Part shown: positions 7,813-14,514 of the stretch, piece after piece
How positions within the stretch are numbered: position 1 is the first letter of the stretch
Layout of the letters: every line of letters starts with the position of its first letter
Source of the DNA: an uncultured Oscillospiraceae bacterium
GTDB lineage: Bacteria > Bacillota > Clostridia > Oscillospirales > Oscillospiraceae
Direction: 5' to 3'
Length of the DNA: 17,312 bases
Assembly: GCA_910587205.1 (NCBI GenBank)
Contig: CAJULZ010000039.1
Location: 1-17,312 of the forward strand
The notes under the pieces: generated by a model
Told to the model about the DNA's origin: nothing
The model's input: the letters and a program-made list of their open reading frames with translations, nothing else
Databases searched by the model: none
Translations under genes and position numbers: made by a program

Positions 7813-7967
7813 TAAGAGCCTGTCTCATATCTGGAAGAATGCCCGTTGACGAGGGGCTTCCCCGCCAGGCGAGGCGGGAGTTCGCAGGAATCATTGTGCT
7901 TATTCCGGGAAATCACAAGGAAGCACGGCGCCAAACGGCGTTTTGAGAGATGCTAAACAGGCTCTAA
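7813..7967. mobile_element. 149-bp MITE-like element with TAA target duplication
   Basis: The element spans 7816-7964. It starts GAGCCTGT and ends ACAGGCTC, perfect 8-bp terminal inverted repeats. The similarity continues imperfectly for about 35 bp inward, for example GCCCGTTGACG on the left against GCCGTTTGGCG on the reversed right end. Both ends are flanked by TAA (7813-7815 and 7965-7967), a plausible 3-bp TNA-type target duplication as seen with some IS5-family elements. It has no ORF, so it would need a transposase in trans. It lies between the XRE-SdpI gene and dacF, 54 bp before the dacF start. The IS5 assignment is inference. Confidence 0.65.
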
Positions 7968-8021
7968 GAGCTTATCCCAATTGAGATACGCTCCAAAGTA
8001 TATAGGGAAAGAGGTTACGCC

Positions 8022-9158
8022 ATGAAACGAACAACCGCCCTTGCGCTGGCGCTGCTGTGCCTGCTGCCCGCCAGGGCTTACGCCGCCCCTGCGGTGGAGG
8101 TGACGGCCCCCTCCGCCATTTTGATGGAAAAAACCACCGGGAAAGTGCTCTACGAGCAGGACGCCAAGACCAAATACGAACCCGCCTCCGTCACCAAGGT
8201 GATGACGCTGCTGCTGGTGATGGAGGCCATCGATTCCGGCAGCCTGGGCTGGGACGATTTGGTCACCGCCTCCCCCCACGCCATCTCCATGGGCGGCTCC
8301 CAGATTTGGCTGAAGGAAAAGGAGCAGATGACCGTCCGGGACATGGTGAAGGCGGTGACGGTGGTGTCCGCCAACGACTGCGCCGTGGCCCTGGCGGAGC
8401 ACATCGCGGGCAGTGAGAGCGCCTTTGCGGAGCGGATGAACCAGCGGGCCGCGGAGCTGGGGATGGAGAACACCACCTTTGTCAACTGCACCGGCCTGCC
8501 CGCCCCGGGGCACCTCACCTGCGCCCATGACATCGCACTGATGAGCCGGGAGCTGATCCTGAACCATCCCGCCATCCGGGAGTTTGCCACCATTTGGATG
8601 GACACCCTGCGGGGCGGCGCGTTCCAGCTGTCCAACACCAACCGCCTCATCTTCTACTACGAGGGGGCCACGGGGCTCAAGACCGGCTTCACCGACACGG
8701 CGCTGTACTGCCTGTCCGCCACGGCGGAGCGGGACGGCATGGAGCTGATCGCCGTGGTCATGCACGCCCCCACCTCCGACGACCGCTTCAACAGCTGCAA
8801 GGCCCTGCTGAACTACGGCTTCGCCAACTACGCCGTCACCGCCGTCTACCCCGACCAGGCCATCCCTCCGGTGCCGGTGATTCTGGGCGAGCGGGACACA
8901 GTGCAGCCCATCACGGCGCGGGAGTGCTCCATCCTGCTGGAAAAGAGCAAGGCGGGGACGGTCACTACTCAGCTGGAGTTGGCGGACAGCGTGGAAGCCC
9001 CGGTGGAACCGGGGCAGAAGCTGGGCGAGCTGAAGGTACTGGTGGACGGCCAGCAGATGGACGCCATCGACCTGGTAGCCGCGGACGAGGTGCCCCGTCT
9101 GGGCATCGGCGGCATCTTCCAGCGGTTCTTAAACACCCTGTTTCTACAGGAAGCGTGA
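8022..9158 (+). CDS. dacF: D-alanyl-D-alanine carboxypeptidase (peptidase S11, DacF/PBP5 type)
   Basis: The protein has 378 residues. An N-terminal signal peptide (MKRTTALALALLCLLPARAYA, cleavage near residue 21) sends it across the membrane. All three active-site motifs of low-molecular-weight penicillin-binding proteins are present: S56-V-T-K59 (catalytic serine and lysine), S116-A-N118, and K220-T-G in ATGLKTGFTD. The enzyme removes the terminal D-Ala from peptidoglycan stem pentapeptides. A C-terminal beta domain of the PBP5_C type follows after about residue 265. The protein ends soon after a weakly hydrophobic stretch (GIGGIFQRFLNTLFLQ), which could be an amphipathic membrane anchor. 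The site AAAGAGG lies 7 bp before the ATG. The 149-bp element ends 54 bp upstream, so it may affect expression. The dacF symbol rather than dacA/dacB is a best guess. Confidence 0.93.
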   Translation: MKRTTALALALLCLLPARAYAAPAVEVTAPSAILMEKTTGKVLYEQDAKTKYEPASVTKVMTLLLVMEAIDSGSLGWDDLVTASPHAISMGGSQIWLKEKEQMTVRDMVKAVTVVSANDCAVALAEHIAGSESAFAERMNQRAAELGMENTTFVNCTGLPAPGHLTCAHDIALMSRELILNHPAIREFATIWMDTLRGGAFQLSNTNRLIFYYEGATGLKTGFTDTALYCLSATAERDGMELIAVVMHAPTSDDRFNSCKALLNYGFANYAVTAVYPDQAIPPVPVILGERDTVQPITARECSILLEKSKAGTVTTQLELADSVEAPVEPGQKLGELKVLVDGQQMDAIDLVAADEVPRLGIGGIFQRFLNTLFLQEA

Positions 9159-9179
9159 GGATCCACCTGAACATGACAA

Positions 9180-9208
9180 AGGCCCGCCCGGAAAATCCGG
9201 GCGGGCCT
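9180..9208. repeat. 29-bp hairpin repeat, copy 1 (possible dacF terminator)
   Basis: A perfect 13-bp stem, AGGCCCGCCCGGA with TCCGGGCGGGCCT, has a 3-base AAA loop. It starts 21 bp after the dacF stop. No T-run follows. The identical sequence recurs at 9371-9399, exactly 191 bp away. Confidence 0.8.
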
Positions 9209-9244
9209 CAGCGTGTCGAAAAAGTCTTTTCGCCACGCTGAGCG

Positions 9245-9279
9245 CGGCTTTTTTGAACCAAGGACGTTCAAAAAAGCCG
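9245..9279. repeat. 14-bp inverted repeat with a competing alternative hairpin
   Basis: CGGCTTTTTTGAAC (9245-9258) pairs perfectly with GTTCAAAAAAGCCG (9266-9279) around a 7-base loop. The right arm can instead pair downstream: ACGTTCAA (9264-9271) with TTGAACGT (9284-9291). The two structures exclude each other. Confidence 0.7.
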
Positions 9280-9370
9280 TTGATTGAACGTGAAAGACAC
9301 CCCTCCTGGGTTTCTTTCACACTATCTTCCTTCCCGTCCTCGAAAAAGAAGCGTGTTTCCCGACAGTCTC

Positions 9371-9399
9371 AGGCCCGCCCGGAAAATCCGGGCGGGCCT
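9371..9399. repeat. 29-bp hairpin repeat, copy 2 (possible murC-side terminator)
   Basis: This copy is identical to 9180-9208, with the same 13-bp arms and AAA loop. It lies 42 bp beyond the murC stop codon and is read from the other side. Being a near-palindrome, it could act on transcripts from both directions. Confidence 0.8.
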
Positions 9400-9441
9400 T
9401 GCGTGATTTCTCTTTCGGGGCGGCTTTGCGGGGGCCCGGTT

Positions 9442-10812
9442 TTATTCCTCCAGCAATGCTTCGCCGGCCAGATAGATATCCCCCGCCCCTGCCGTCAGCA
9501 GCAGATCCCCCGGCTGGGCAATCTCCCGCAGCTTGGCCGTCACATCGCCCAGCGTGGGGCAGAAGACACTCCCAGGGACTTTCGCCGCCAGGTCGGCGGA
9601 GGAGATGCCGATGTCGTTGTCCTCCCGGGCGGCGAAGATCTCCGCCAGCAGCACCACGTCCGGCCGCCGGAGCACCTCCACAAAATCGTCAAACAGCTCG
9701 TGGGTGCGGGAATAGGTGTGGGGCTGGAAGGCGCACACCACCCGCCGGTAGCCCAGGGCCTTGGCGGTGTCGAACAGCGTCGCCAGCTCGCCGGGGTGGT
9801 GGGCGTAGTCGTCGCACAGCTCCGCGCCGTTGTACATCCCCTTGTACTCAAACCGCCGCCCCGGCAGGCGGAAGTCCCGCATCCCGTCTTCCACCGCCCG
9901 GCCCGGCACGCCCAGAGCGATGGCGGCGGCGGCCGCCGCCAGGGCGTTTTTCACGTTGTGCAGCCCCGGCACAGACAGATCCAGGTGGGCGTACTTCTCC
10001 CCCCGGTACATCACGTCGAAGGAGCCGAACCCGTGGTCCATGGCGAGGTGTTCCGCGTGGACGTCCCCCCGCTCCACCCCGAAGGTGAGCACCGGGCGCT
10101 CCTCCCCCCGGAGGGTGTACATGGTGTTCCCGTCCTCGCAGTTGGCCACGATAAGGCCGTTTTCCGGCACTTTGTCCGCAAAGGCCCGGAAGGACTTCTC
10201 CACATCCGCCAGGTCCTTGAAGTAGTCCAGGTGGTCGGCCTCCACGTTGAGGATCACCGCCACGGTGGGGAAGAAGGACAGAAACGAATCGCAGTACTCG
10301 CAGGATTCCAAAATGATCGTGTCCCCGTGGCCCACCCGGTGGCAGGCCTCCAGCAGGGGCAGGGTGCCGCCGATCATCACCGTGGGGTCGGCCTGGGCGG
10401 CCATGAAGATGTGGGTGCACATGGAGGTGGTGGTGGTCTTCCCGTGGGTGCCGGAGATGCACAGGGCGTTTTTGTAGTCCTGCATGATGGCCCCCCAGGC
10501 CTGGGCCCGCTCAAAGACGGGGATGCCGGAGCCCAGGGCGGCGGCGATCTCGGGGTTGGAGTCGTGGACGGCGGCGGTGCGCACCACGCAGTCCGCCCCC
10601 TCCACGCTCCCCGGCAGGTGCCCGATGGTGATTTCGATTCCCAGCTTCCGCAGGTGGAGCACGGTGGCGCTCTCCTTCTGGTCGGAGCCGGTGACAGCCA
10701 CCCCTGCCCCGTGGAGTACCTCCGCCAGCGACGCCATGGACACTCCGCCAATCCCCACTAAATGGGCCCGCTTCCCCGGCTGTAAATACTCTCGGATATT
10801 CTTTGTTTCCAT
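9442..10812 (-). CDS. murC: UDP-N-acetylmuramate--L-alanine ligase MurC
   Basis: The protein has 456 residues, usual for MurC. This cytoplasmic, ATP-dependent enzyme adds L-Ala to UDP-MurNAc, the first stem-peptide residue of peptidoglycan. The N-terminal Rossmann domain has HLVGIGGVSMASLAEVL and VTGSDQKES. The central domain has the ATP loop SGTHGKTTTTSM near residue 122. ILNVEADHLDYF, SVPGLHNVKNALAA, FRLPGRRFEYKG, DDYAHHPGEL and AFQPHTYSRT follow in Mur-ligase order. I choose the ATG at 10812 because GGGG (complement of 10821-10824) is 8 bp upstream; the ATG at 10818, two codons earlier, would leave only 2 bp. It is not in a dcw cluster: the gene stands alone with its own promoter, as in many Firmicutes. 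Confidence 0.97.
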   Translation of the reverse strand: METKNIREYLQPGKRAHLVGIGGVSMASLAEVLHGAGVAVTGSDQKESATVLHLRKLGIEITIGHLPGSVEGADCVVRTAAVHDSNPEIAAALGSGIPVFERAQAWGAIMQDYKNALCISGTHGKTTTTSMCTHIFMAAQADPTVMIGGTLPLLEACHRVGHGDTIILESCEYCDSFLSFFPTVAVILNVEADHLDYFKDLADVEKSFRAFADKVPENGLIVANCEDGNTMYTLRGEERPVLTFGVERGDVHAEHLAMDHGFGSFDVMYRGEKYAHLDLSVPGLHNVKNALAAAAAAIALGVPGRAVEDGMRDFRLPGRRFEYKGMYNGAELCDDYAHHPGELATLFDTAKALGYRRVVCAFQPHTYSRTHELFDDFVEVLRRPDVVLLAEIFAAREDNDIGISSADLAAKVPGSVFCPTLGDVTAKLREIAQPGDLLLTAGAGDIYLAGEALLEE

Positions 10813-10867
10813 ACTCATTACCCCATATGTTCAGCGCTATGGCGCATTTTCGCATTTTAAGCACCTC

Positions 10868-10896
10868 ATTATACAATGGGCCGCAGGAAAATGCAA
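10868..10896 (-). promoter_or_regulatory. murC promoter
   Basis: On the minus strand, TTGCAT (complement of 10891-10896), 17 bp and a perfect TATAAT (complement of 10868-10873) lie about 55 bp before the murC ATG. Optimal spacing makes this a strong sigma-A-type candidate. Confidence 0.75.
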
Positions 10897-11031
10897 CCTG
10901 TAAAATCAGTATAGGCGCATCACCGGGGATTTAGACGGGGTGGACGGGCGGTGTCGAAAAAAAATCGTACCCCTGCGGGCAGAAACAACCCGGCGGCAGC
11001 GGAGCGCGCAGCCCGCGCGGATGGAGCCAGC

Positions 11032-11069
11032 GGAAAAGCCAAACCCCTGCATAGGGGTTTGGCTTTTCC
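11032..11069 (-). terminator. Terminator hairpin of the padR-DUF4097 operon
   Basis: GGAAAAGCCAAACCCCT (11032-11048) pairs perfectly with AGGGGTTTGGCTTTTCC (11053-11069) around a GCAT loop, a 17-bp stem. It lies 45 bp after the DUF4097 stop on the minus strand. The distal arm contains CTTTTCC, but no separate T-tract follows, so termination efficiency is uncertain. Confidence 0.65.
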
Positions 11070-11089
11070 CAGCTTGGGGCGAAGCCGCG

Positions 11090-11112
11090 CGTCGCGAACA
11101 GGCGAAGCGTGA
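11090..11112 (-). repeat. 23-bp dispersed repeat, copy B
   Basis: Read on the minus strand it contains TCGCCTGTTCGCGACG and matches 1128-1150 at 22 of 23 positions. It starts 2 bp after the DUF4097 stop codon, between that stop and the terminator hairpin. Confidence 0.55.
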
Positions 11113-11114
11113 CA

Positions 11115-12293
11115 TCACCATCTGTTGTCCTTAAAGTACAAATTCACGTCCCCCATGCCGGTCTCGGCCTCCAGCTCATAGGAGCCGCCCTTGCGCTCGG
11201 CCTTGGCGCCCCGGTCGGCCCCGTTGACGGTGACGGTGCCCATGCCGGTCTTGGCCTCATACTTCCAGTCCGTTTCATACCCGTTCAAGCTGGCCTCCAC
11301 GGTGCCCATGCCGGTCTTCAGGTCGTACTCCGCCCCGCTGTACGCCTCGTCTACCGCCAGGGTCACATCGCCCATGCCGGTCTCCAGCTTCACCTCGTCC
11401 CGGGTGCGGACCTCATAGCACTGCACATCGCCCAGGCCCGTCTCGGCCTCCAGCTTCTTGCCCATCTCCAGGCCGCTGATAAACACGTCGCCCAACCCGG
11501 TCTTCACCTTGAGCTTGTTCTGCACCGCCCCCTCGGGGACGGTGATGACCACGTCCATGGCGCTGGCGTCGATGCCGAACATGTTTTTAAAGTCGTCCCA
11601 GTTGTTGATCGTCACATGCCCCGCCGAGCCGCTGTCCCGGATCTTGAGCTTGCCGTCCTTGACCTCCCACCGCAGGCTGTAGCCGCCCAAGGTGGCGTCC
11701 GAGCTGATGCACAGGGTGTAGTCGTCCCCGCTGGTCACCGTCACGTTGGCGATGCCGGCGTCCACGTCGATCTCGTCGAAGGGCTCCAGATAACCGTCCG
11801 CCATGGACCAGAAGCCGCCCTCGCTCCCGATGTAGGCAACGGGCGCCTCGCTGGGGATGGGGACAACCTGCCCAATCCGGATCTCCTCGTCCTCCACCAC
11901 CGTGATCCCCGTGCCGGAATCGATCCAGCCGATCTCGTCCTCCCGGACGGCTACAGCCTGGCCCACCACGCGCCCGAACAGGGATGCCGCGTAGGCCGCC
12001 GACATCGCCACAATGACCACCACCACCGCCGTCACCACGGGCCACACCTTCCGCCGCGTCTGCCGGGGCCTCCAGGCGTTGGCCCCCTCCTGGGAGACGT
12101 AGCCGCCCTCCACCGCCAGGCGGGAGGACAGCGCCCAGGGGTCGCCCAATTCGGCCACCACCTCGGCCTCCCGGTCCTCCCCGGCCTCCTGGAAATATTC
12201 CGCGTAGTAGCGCAGGATCTCCTGCCGCTCCCGCTCGGGCACCCATCGCGCCAGGCCCTCCGCCAGCTGGGCGAGATAAGTAATTTTATCCAT
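11115..12293 (-). CDS. HAAS (DUF1700) domain plus membrane helix plus DUF4097 beta-repeat protein
   Basis: The protein has 392 residues. Residues 1-65 are the helical HAAS/DUF1700 domain (MDKITYLAQLAEGL, then ERQEILRYYAEYFQEAGED), typically encoded next to PadR regulators. One transmembrane helix spans about 83-105. The rest is a DUF4097 domain, probably outside the cell, with six copies of a [KE]TG(L/M)G(D/T)V motif at intervals of roughly 20-27 residues, suggesting a stacked beta fold. In Enterococcus, LiaX carries DUF4097 repeats and senses envelope-active peptides, so an envelope-stress role is plausible but inferred. I choose the ATG at 12293 because AAGGAGG ends 9 bp before it; the ATG at 12302 directly abuts that site. 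It overlaps the padR end by 8 bp (ATGGATAA), so the two are probably translationally coupled. Confidence 0.88.
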   Translation of the reverse strand: MDKITYLAQLAEGLARWVPERERQEILRYYAEYFQEAGEDREAEVVAELGDPWALSSRLAVEGGYVSQEGANAWRPRQTRRKVWPVVTAVVVVIVAMSAAYAASLFGRVVGQAVAVREDEIGWIDSGTGITVVEDEEIRIGQVVPIPSEAPVAYIGSEGGFWSMADGYLEPFDEIDVDAGIANVTVTSGDDYTLCISSDATLGGYSLRWEVKDGKLKIRDSGSAGHVTINNWDDFKNMFGIDASAMDVVITVPEGAVQNKLKVKTGLGDVFISGLEMGKKLEAETGLGDVQCYEVRTRDEVKLETGMGDVTLAVDEAYSGAEYDLKTGMGTVEASLNGYETDWKYEAKTGMGTVTVNGADRGAKAERKGGSYELEAETGMGDVNLYFKDNRW

Positions 12294-12606
12294 GTTGCGC
12301 ATCCTCCTTCAAAAGCTCCTCCACACCGTCCCGGAACTGCCGCCACTCCGTCCGCCGCCGGTCCAGCTGGGTATGGCCCACGGGTGTGATGGCGTAGTAC
12401 CGCCGGTTGCGGCCCTGGTAGGGCCGGTCGTACACCCGCAGCAGCCCGTCCCGCTGGAGCCGCCGCAGCACCGGGTAAAGCGTGGATTCCGAGATATCCA
12501 GCCTCTCCTTCACCTGCTGGGTCAGCACGTAGCCGTAGGCGTCCCCCCGGGCCAGCACCGCCAGCACGCATCCGTCCAGCAGCTGGGTTCCCATCGCGAA
12601 AGCCAT
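12286..12606 (-). CDS. PadR-family transcriptional regulator
   Basis: The protein has 106 residues, the short PadR-s2 form. The winged helix is recognisable: LLDGCVLAVLARGDAYGYVLTQQV, then ISESTLYPVLRRLQRDGLL (recognition helix), VYDRPYQGRNRRYYAITPVGHTQL (wing), and a short C-terminal helix for dimer formation. GGAGG lies 6 bp before the ATG at 12606. PadR proteins of this size usually repress their own operon. A 19-bp palindrome covers the -10 box of the promoter at 12701-12730, which fits autorepression. The downstream HAAS/DUF4097 gene overlaps by 8 bp. The inducer is unknown. Confidence 0.93.
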   Translation of the reverse strand: MAFAMGTQLLDGCVLAVLARGDAYGYVLTQQVKERLDISESTLYPVLRRLQRDGLLRVYDRPYQGRNRRYYAITPVGHTQLDRRRTEWRQFRDGVEELLKEDAQHG

Positions 12607-12699
12607 TGCGTCCCTCCTCTCCCCACAAGTCCCGCTCCGCCGGGCGCAGGGCTCTGCCGCCGGCGGCGGCTTTGTGGGTCTGGCATTCTTAACGCCTAT

Positions 12700-12730
12700 T
12701 ATTATATTTGATATAATATTGTTCTGTCAA
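12700..12730 (-). promoter_or_regulatory. padR operon promoter with overlapping palindromic operator
   Basis: On the minus strand, TTGACA (complement of 12725-12730) and TATAAT (complement of 12701-12706) are separated by 18 bp, both perfect consensus. A 19-bp palindrome with 8-bp arms, TATTATAT-TTG-ATATAATA (12700-12718), covers the -10 hexamer and part of the spacer. A bound PadR dimer there would block RNA polymerase. The operator role is inferred from position and symmetry. Confidence 0.75.
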
Positions 12731-12757
12731 CATGCGCGGCCGCATTTTTACAAATTC

Positions 12758-12796
12758 TTAAAAAATAAACCGGGCGCCCCGGAAGGGGGCGCCCGG
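12758..12796 (-). terminator. Intrinsic terminator of mreB
   Basis: On the minus strand a perfect 11-bp GC stem, CCGGGCGCCCC with GGGGCGCCCGG (12770-12780 and 12786-12796), has a 5-base loop. It is followed by TTTATTTTTTAA. It begins 11 bp after the mreB stop. This is the best textbook terminator in the window. Confidence 0.9.
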
Positions 12797-12807
12797 CAAT
12801 GCCAAGC

Positions 12808-13833
12808 TCACCGGTTGATCTGGTTGCGCCGGCCGATGTTCATGGTGCCGTCCTGCATATCGTTCACCCAGTCCAGGCTCTTGCCGGTGCCGTGGGCCAC
12901 GCAGGAAATGGCGTCGTCGGCCACATATGTCTCGATGCCGGTATGGGACTCGATGAGCTTGTCGAAGCCCCAGACCAGCGACCCGCCGCCGGTCATGATA
13001 ATGCCGTTGCTGGAGATGTCGGCCACCAGCTCGGGGGGGGTGCGCTCCAGCACGCCGTGGATGGCCTCCAGGATGCGGGAGCAGGGCTCCTCGAACGCCT
13101 CGATCATCTCGCCGGAGGTGACGGAGAACACCCGGGGCAGGCCGGTCATGAGGCAGCGGCCTTTGACCTCCATGGAGATCTCCTCCGGGCGGGGGAACAC
13201 GCAGCCGATGGTCATTTTCAGCTCCTCCGCGGTGCGGTCTCCGATGAGCACGTTGTGCCGCTTGCGGATGTACTTCACCACCGCCTCGCTGAACGCGTCG
13301 CCGGCCACCTTGATGGAGGCGGACTCCACGATACCGGACAGCGAGATGACGGCGATATCGGCGGTGCCGCCGCCGATGTCCACCACCATGTGGCCGTCCG
13401 GCTGGTTGATGTCCACCCCGGCGCCGATGGCCGCGGCCAGGGGTTCCTCAATGAGGTACACCCGCCGGGCGCCCGCCTGGATGCCCGCGTCGATGACGGC
13501 GCGCTCCTCCACCTCGGTGATGCCGGAGGGCACGCAGATGACCACCCTGGGCTTAAACACCCGCACGGGGGCCACCTTGCGGATAAACTCCCGCAGCATC
13601 CGCTCGGTCATGTCGTAATCGGAGATGACGCCGTCCCGGAGGGGGCGGATGGCCACGATATTGCCGGGGGTTTTGCCCAGCATCTGCTGGGCCTCGGTGC
13701 CCACCTTGAGCAGCTTGCCGGTGTTCCGGTCCAGGGCAACCACAGACGGCTCCCGCAGCACAATCCCCTTGTCCTTGATATAAACCAGCACGCTGGCCGT
13801 CCCTAAATCGATGCCGATATCCCTTGCGAACAT
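12808..13833 (-). CDS. mreB: Rod shape-determining protein MreB/Mbl
   Basis: The protein has 341 residues from the ATG at 13833. It is an actin-like ATPase that forms membrane-associated filaments and guides lateral wall synthesis. The fold signatures are present: phosphate-1 (DIGIDLGTASVLVYIKDKGI), AIRPLRDGVISDYDMTERML, phosphate-2 (VVDIGGGTADIAVISLSG) and the adenosine motif (GIIMTGGGSLVWGFDKLIE). The hydrophobic N-terminal MFARDIG is usual for the family. GGAG (complement of 13842-13845) is 8 bp before this ATG, which decides it over the ATG at 13851. No mreC or mreD follows; the gene ends at its own terminator, so it is a stand-alone copy. MreB, Mbl and MreBH cannot be separated by eye. 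Confidence 0.95.
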   Translation of the reverse strand: MFARDIGIDLGTASVLVYIKDKGIVLREPSVVALDRNTGKLLKVGTEAQQMLGKTPGNIVAIRPLRDGVISDYDMTERMLREFIRKVAPVRVFKPRVVICVPSGITEVEERAVIDAGIQAGARRVYLIEEPLAAAIGAGVDINQPDGHMVVDIGGGTADIAVISLSGIVESASIKVAGDAFSEAVVKYIRKRHNVLIGDRTAEELKMTIGCVFPRPEEISMEVKGRCLMTGLPRVFSVTSGEMIEAFEEPCSRILEAIHGVLERTPPELVADISSNGIIMTGGGSLVWGFDKLIESHTGIETYVADDAISCVAHGTGKSLDWVNDMQDGTMNIGRRNQINR

Positions 13834-13943
13834 AATATCCACTCCAGTCATCTATATCCTGCGCTATGGGATTCTGCCCCAAAAGCGCCTATGGTAATCA
13901 CAGCAATTGCGGCCGCATGGCCCCATATTGGGTATACCTGTTA

Positions 13944-13972
13944 ATCATACAAGACTATCCCGCATTTTGCAA
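13944..13972 (-). promoter_or_regulatory. mreB promoter
   Basis: On the minus strand, TTGCAA (complement of 13967-13972), 17 bp and TATGAT (complement of 13944-13949) lie about 110 bp before the mreB ATG, leaving a leader of about 100 nt. Confidence 0.65.
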
Positions 13973-14147
13973 GCCCTTTTGTCCCACGGAGTCCTTAATT
14001 TTTTATAAGGTATCCCCCTATTTTTCGTCGCAATGCCCGCCCGGCCCGGTATTTGCAAAAAAATGCGCGGACGCCCGCCTCCCGCTTTTGCGTTCGCTCC
14101 GCTCCAAGCCCTCCTGCGCGGCTATCCTCCGCGCTTTTATAAAACAC

Positions 14148-14445
14148 CAAGCCCCCAGCCGTCCTAATCCGCGGCTGGGGGCCTACTTCTGGCTTTGATT
14201 GTCCAAGGGCTTGTACCTTCACTTTCCTCCGGGCCTCTCCCGGATCGTTTTGCGTTGGGGTTCCGCCTGAAACGACCGCTTCCCTGTTTCCTCAAACAAT
14301 GGTAGGCTTCAGACCTGGTCTGGCTTCCGTCGCTTCCGTAAGCGTGTTTGGAACGAGCTGATGCTTCGCCTCATTTTGCGTTCCCAATCGCAGAAAGAGT
14401 TTGGTGCGTTCGACGTTAGTACATTGGACTCACCTTTTCCTTTCT
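14148..14445 (-). ncRNA. Structured non-coding RNA with own promoter and terminator (raiA-type candidate)
   Basis: An independent minus-strand transcript of about 300 nt starts near 14445. It has no convincing ORF. Long-range pairing closes it: GUCCAA and UGUAC (complement of 14429-14419) pair with GUACA and UUGGAC (complement of 14216-14201) around a small bulge, enclosing about 229 nt. Inside are local hairpins at 14350-14384 (GGAACG/CGUUCC), 14331-14344 (CGCUU-ACGG-AAGCG), 14310-14322 (CAGACC/GGUCUG), 14285-14298 (UGUUU-GAGG-AAACA), 14243-14276 and 14229-14243 (CCGGG/CCCGG). It lacks the single long rod of 6S RNA, the conserved RNase P core and the SRP GGAAGCAGC-type loop. Size, fold type and Firmicute context fit the raiA RNA family best; the family name is a guess, the structured RNA itself is well supported. 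Confidence 0.75.
14151..14182 (-). terminator. Terminator of the structured RNA
   Basis: GCCCCCAGCCG and CGGCTGGGGGC form an 11-bp stem (14151-14161 with 14172-14182) around a 10-base loop. On the minus strand TTGGTGTTTT follows. The T-tract is interrupted, but position and stem strength fit. Confidence 0.75.
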
Positions 14446-14451
14446 GTCTGT

Positions 14452-14480
14452 ATTGTACTATAAGCCTCTGGGTTTGTCAA
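14452..14480 (-). promoter_or_regulatory. Promoter of the structured RNA
   Basis: On the minus strand, TTGACA (complement of 14475-14480), exactly 17 bp and TACAAT (complement of 14452-14457) make a near-perfect sigma-A promoter. The predicted start is near 14445. This strength, with no reading frame downstream, indicates a stable RNA gene. Confidence 0.8.
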
Positions 14481-14514
14481 CCCTTTTTGTGAAAGTTTTT
14501 CAAAATTTTTTTGC

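Larger units (their letters stand above)
9159..9441. other. Hairpin-rich gap between convergent dacF and murC
   Basis: No gene is supported here. Five hairpins lie within 220 bp: 9180-9208, 9208-9241 (TCAGCGTG paired with CACGCTGA, with CGAAAA/TTTTCG inside), 9245-9279, 9290-9320 (GTGAAAGA with TCTTTCAC, plus ACCC/GGGT), and 9371-9399. The first and last are identical. None is followed by a clean run of T, so they are not textbook intrinsic terminators, though they probably separate the two converging genes. Confidence 0.7.

Noticed and set aside
7953..8765. 270-codon minus-strand reading frame
   Set aside because: It is antisense to dacF, whose signal peptide and three active-site motifs are intact, and it would also run into the MITE.
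9253..10761. 502-codon plus-strand reading frame
   Set aside because: It is antisense to murC, which has all Mur-ligase motifs; this frame is rich in H, G and V with no recognisable domain.
11190..11510. CRISPR-like recurring GCCGGTCTCGGCC blocks
   Set aside because: They are in frame within the DUF4097 gene and encode its TG-M-G-D-V motif.
11109..12389. 426-codon plus-strand frame with repeats such as HAGLGL
   Set aside because: It is the antisense shadow of the DUF4097 repeats; the repetition comes from the TGMGDV motif on the coding strand.
13995..14222. 75-codon minus-strand frame inside and beyond the structured RNA
   Set aside because: It crosses the RNA terminator hairpin, lacks a good ribosome site at its start and has a low-complexity basic sequence.
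14201..14429. Structured RNA as 6S, RNase P, SRP or tmRNA
   Set aside because: There is no single long rod with a central bubble, no RNase P core, no SRP GGAAGCAGC-type loop, and no tRNA-like CCA end or tag frame.
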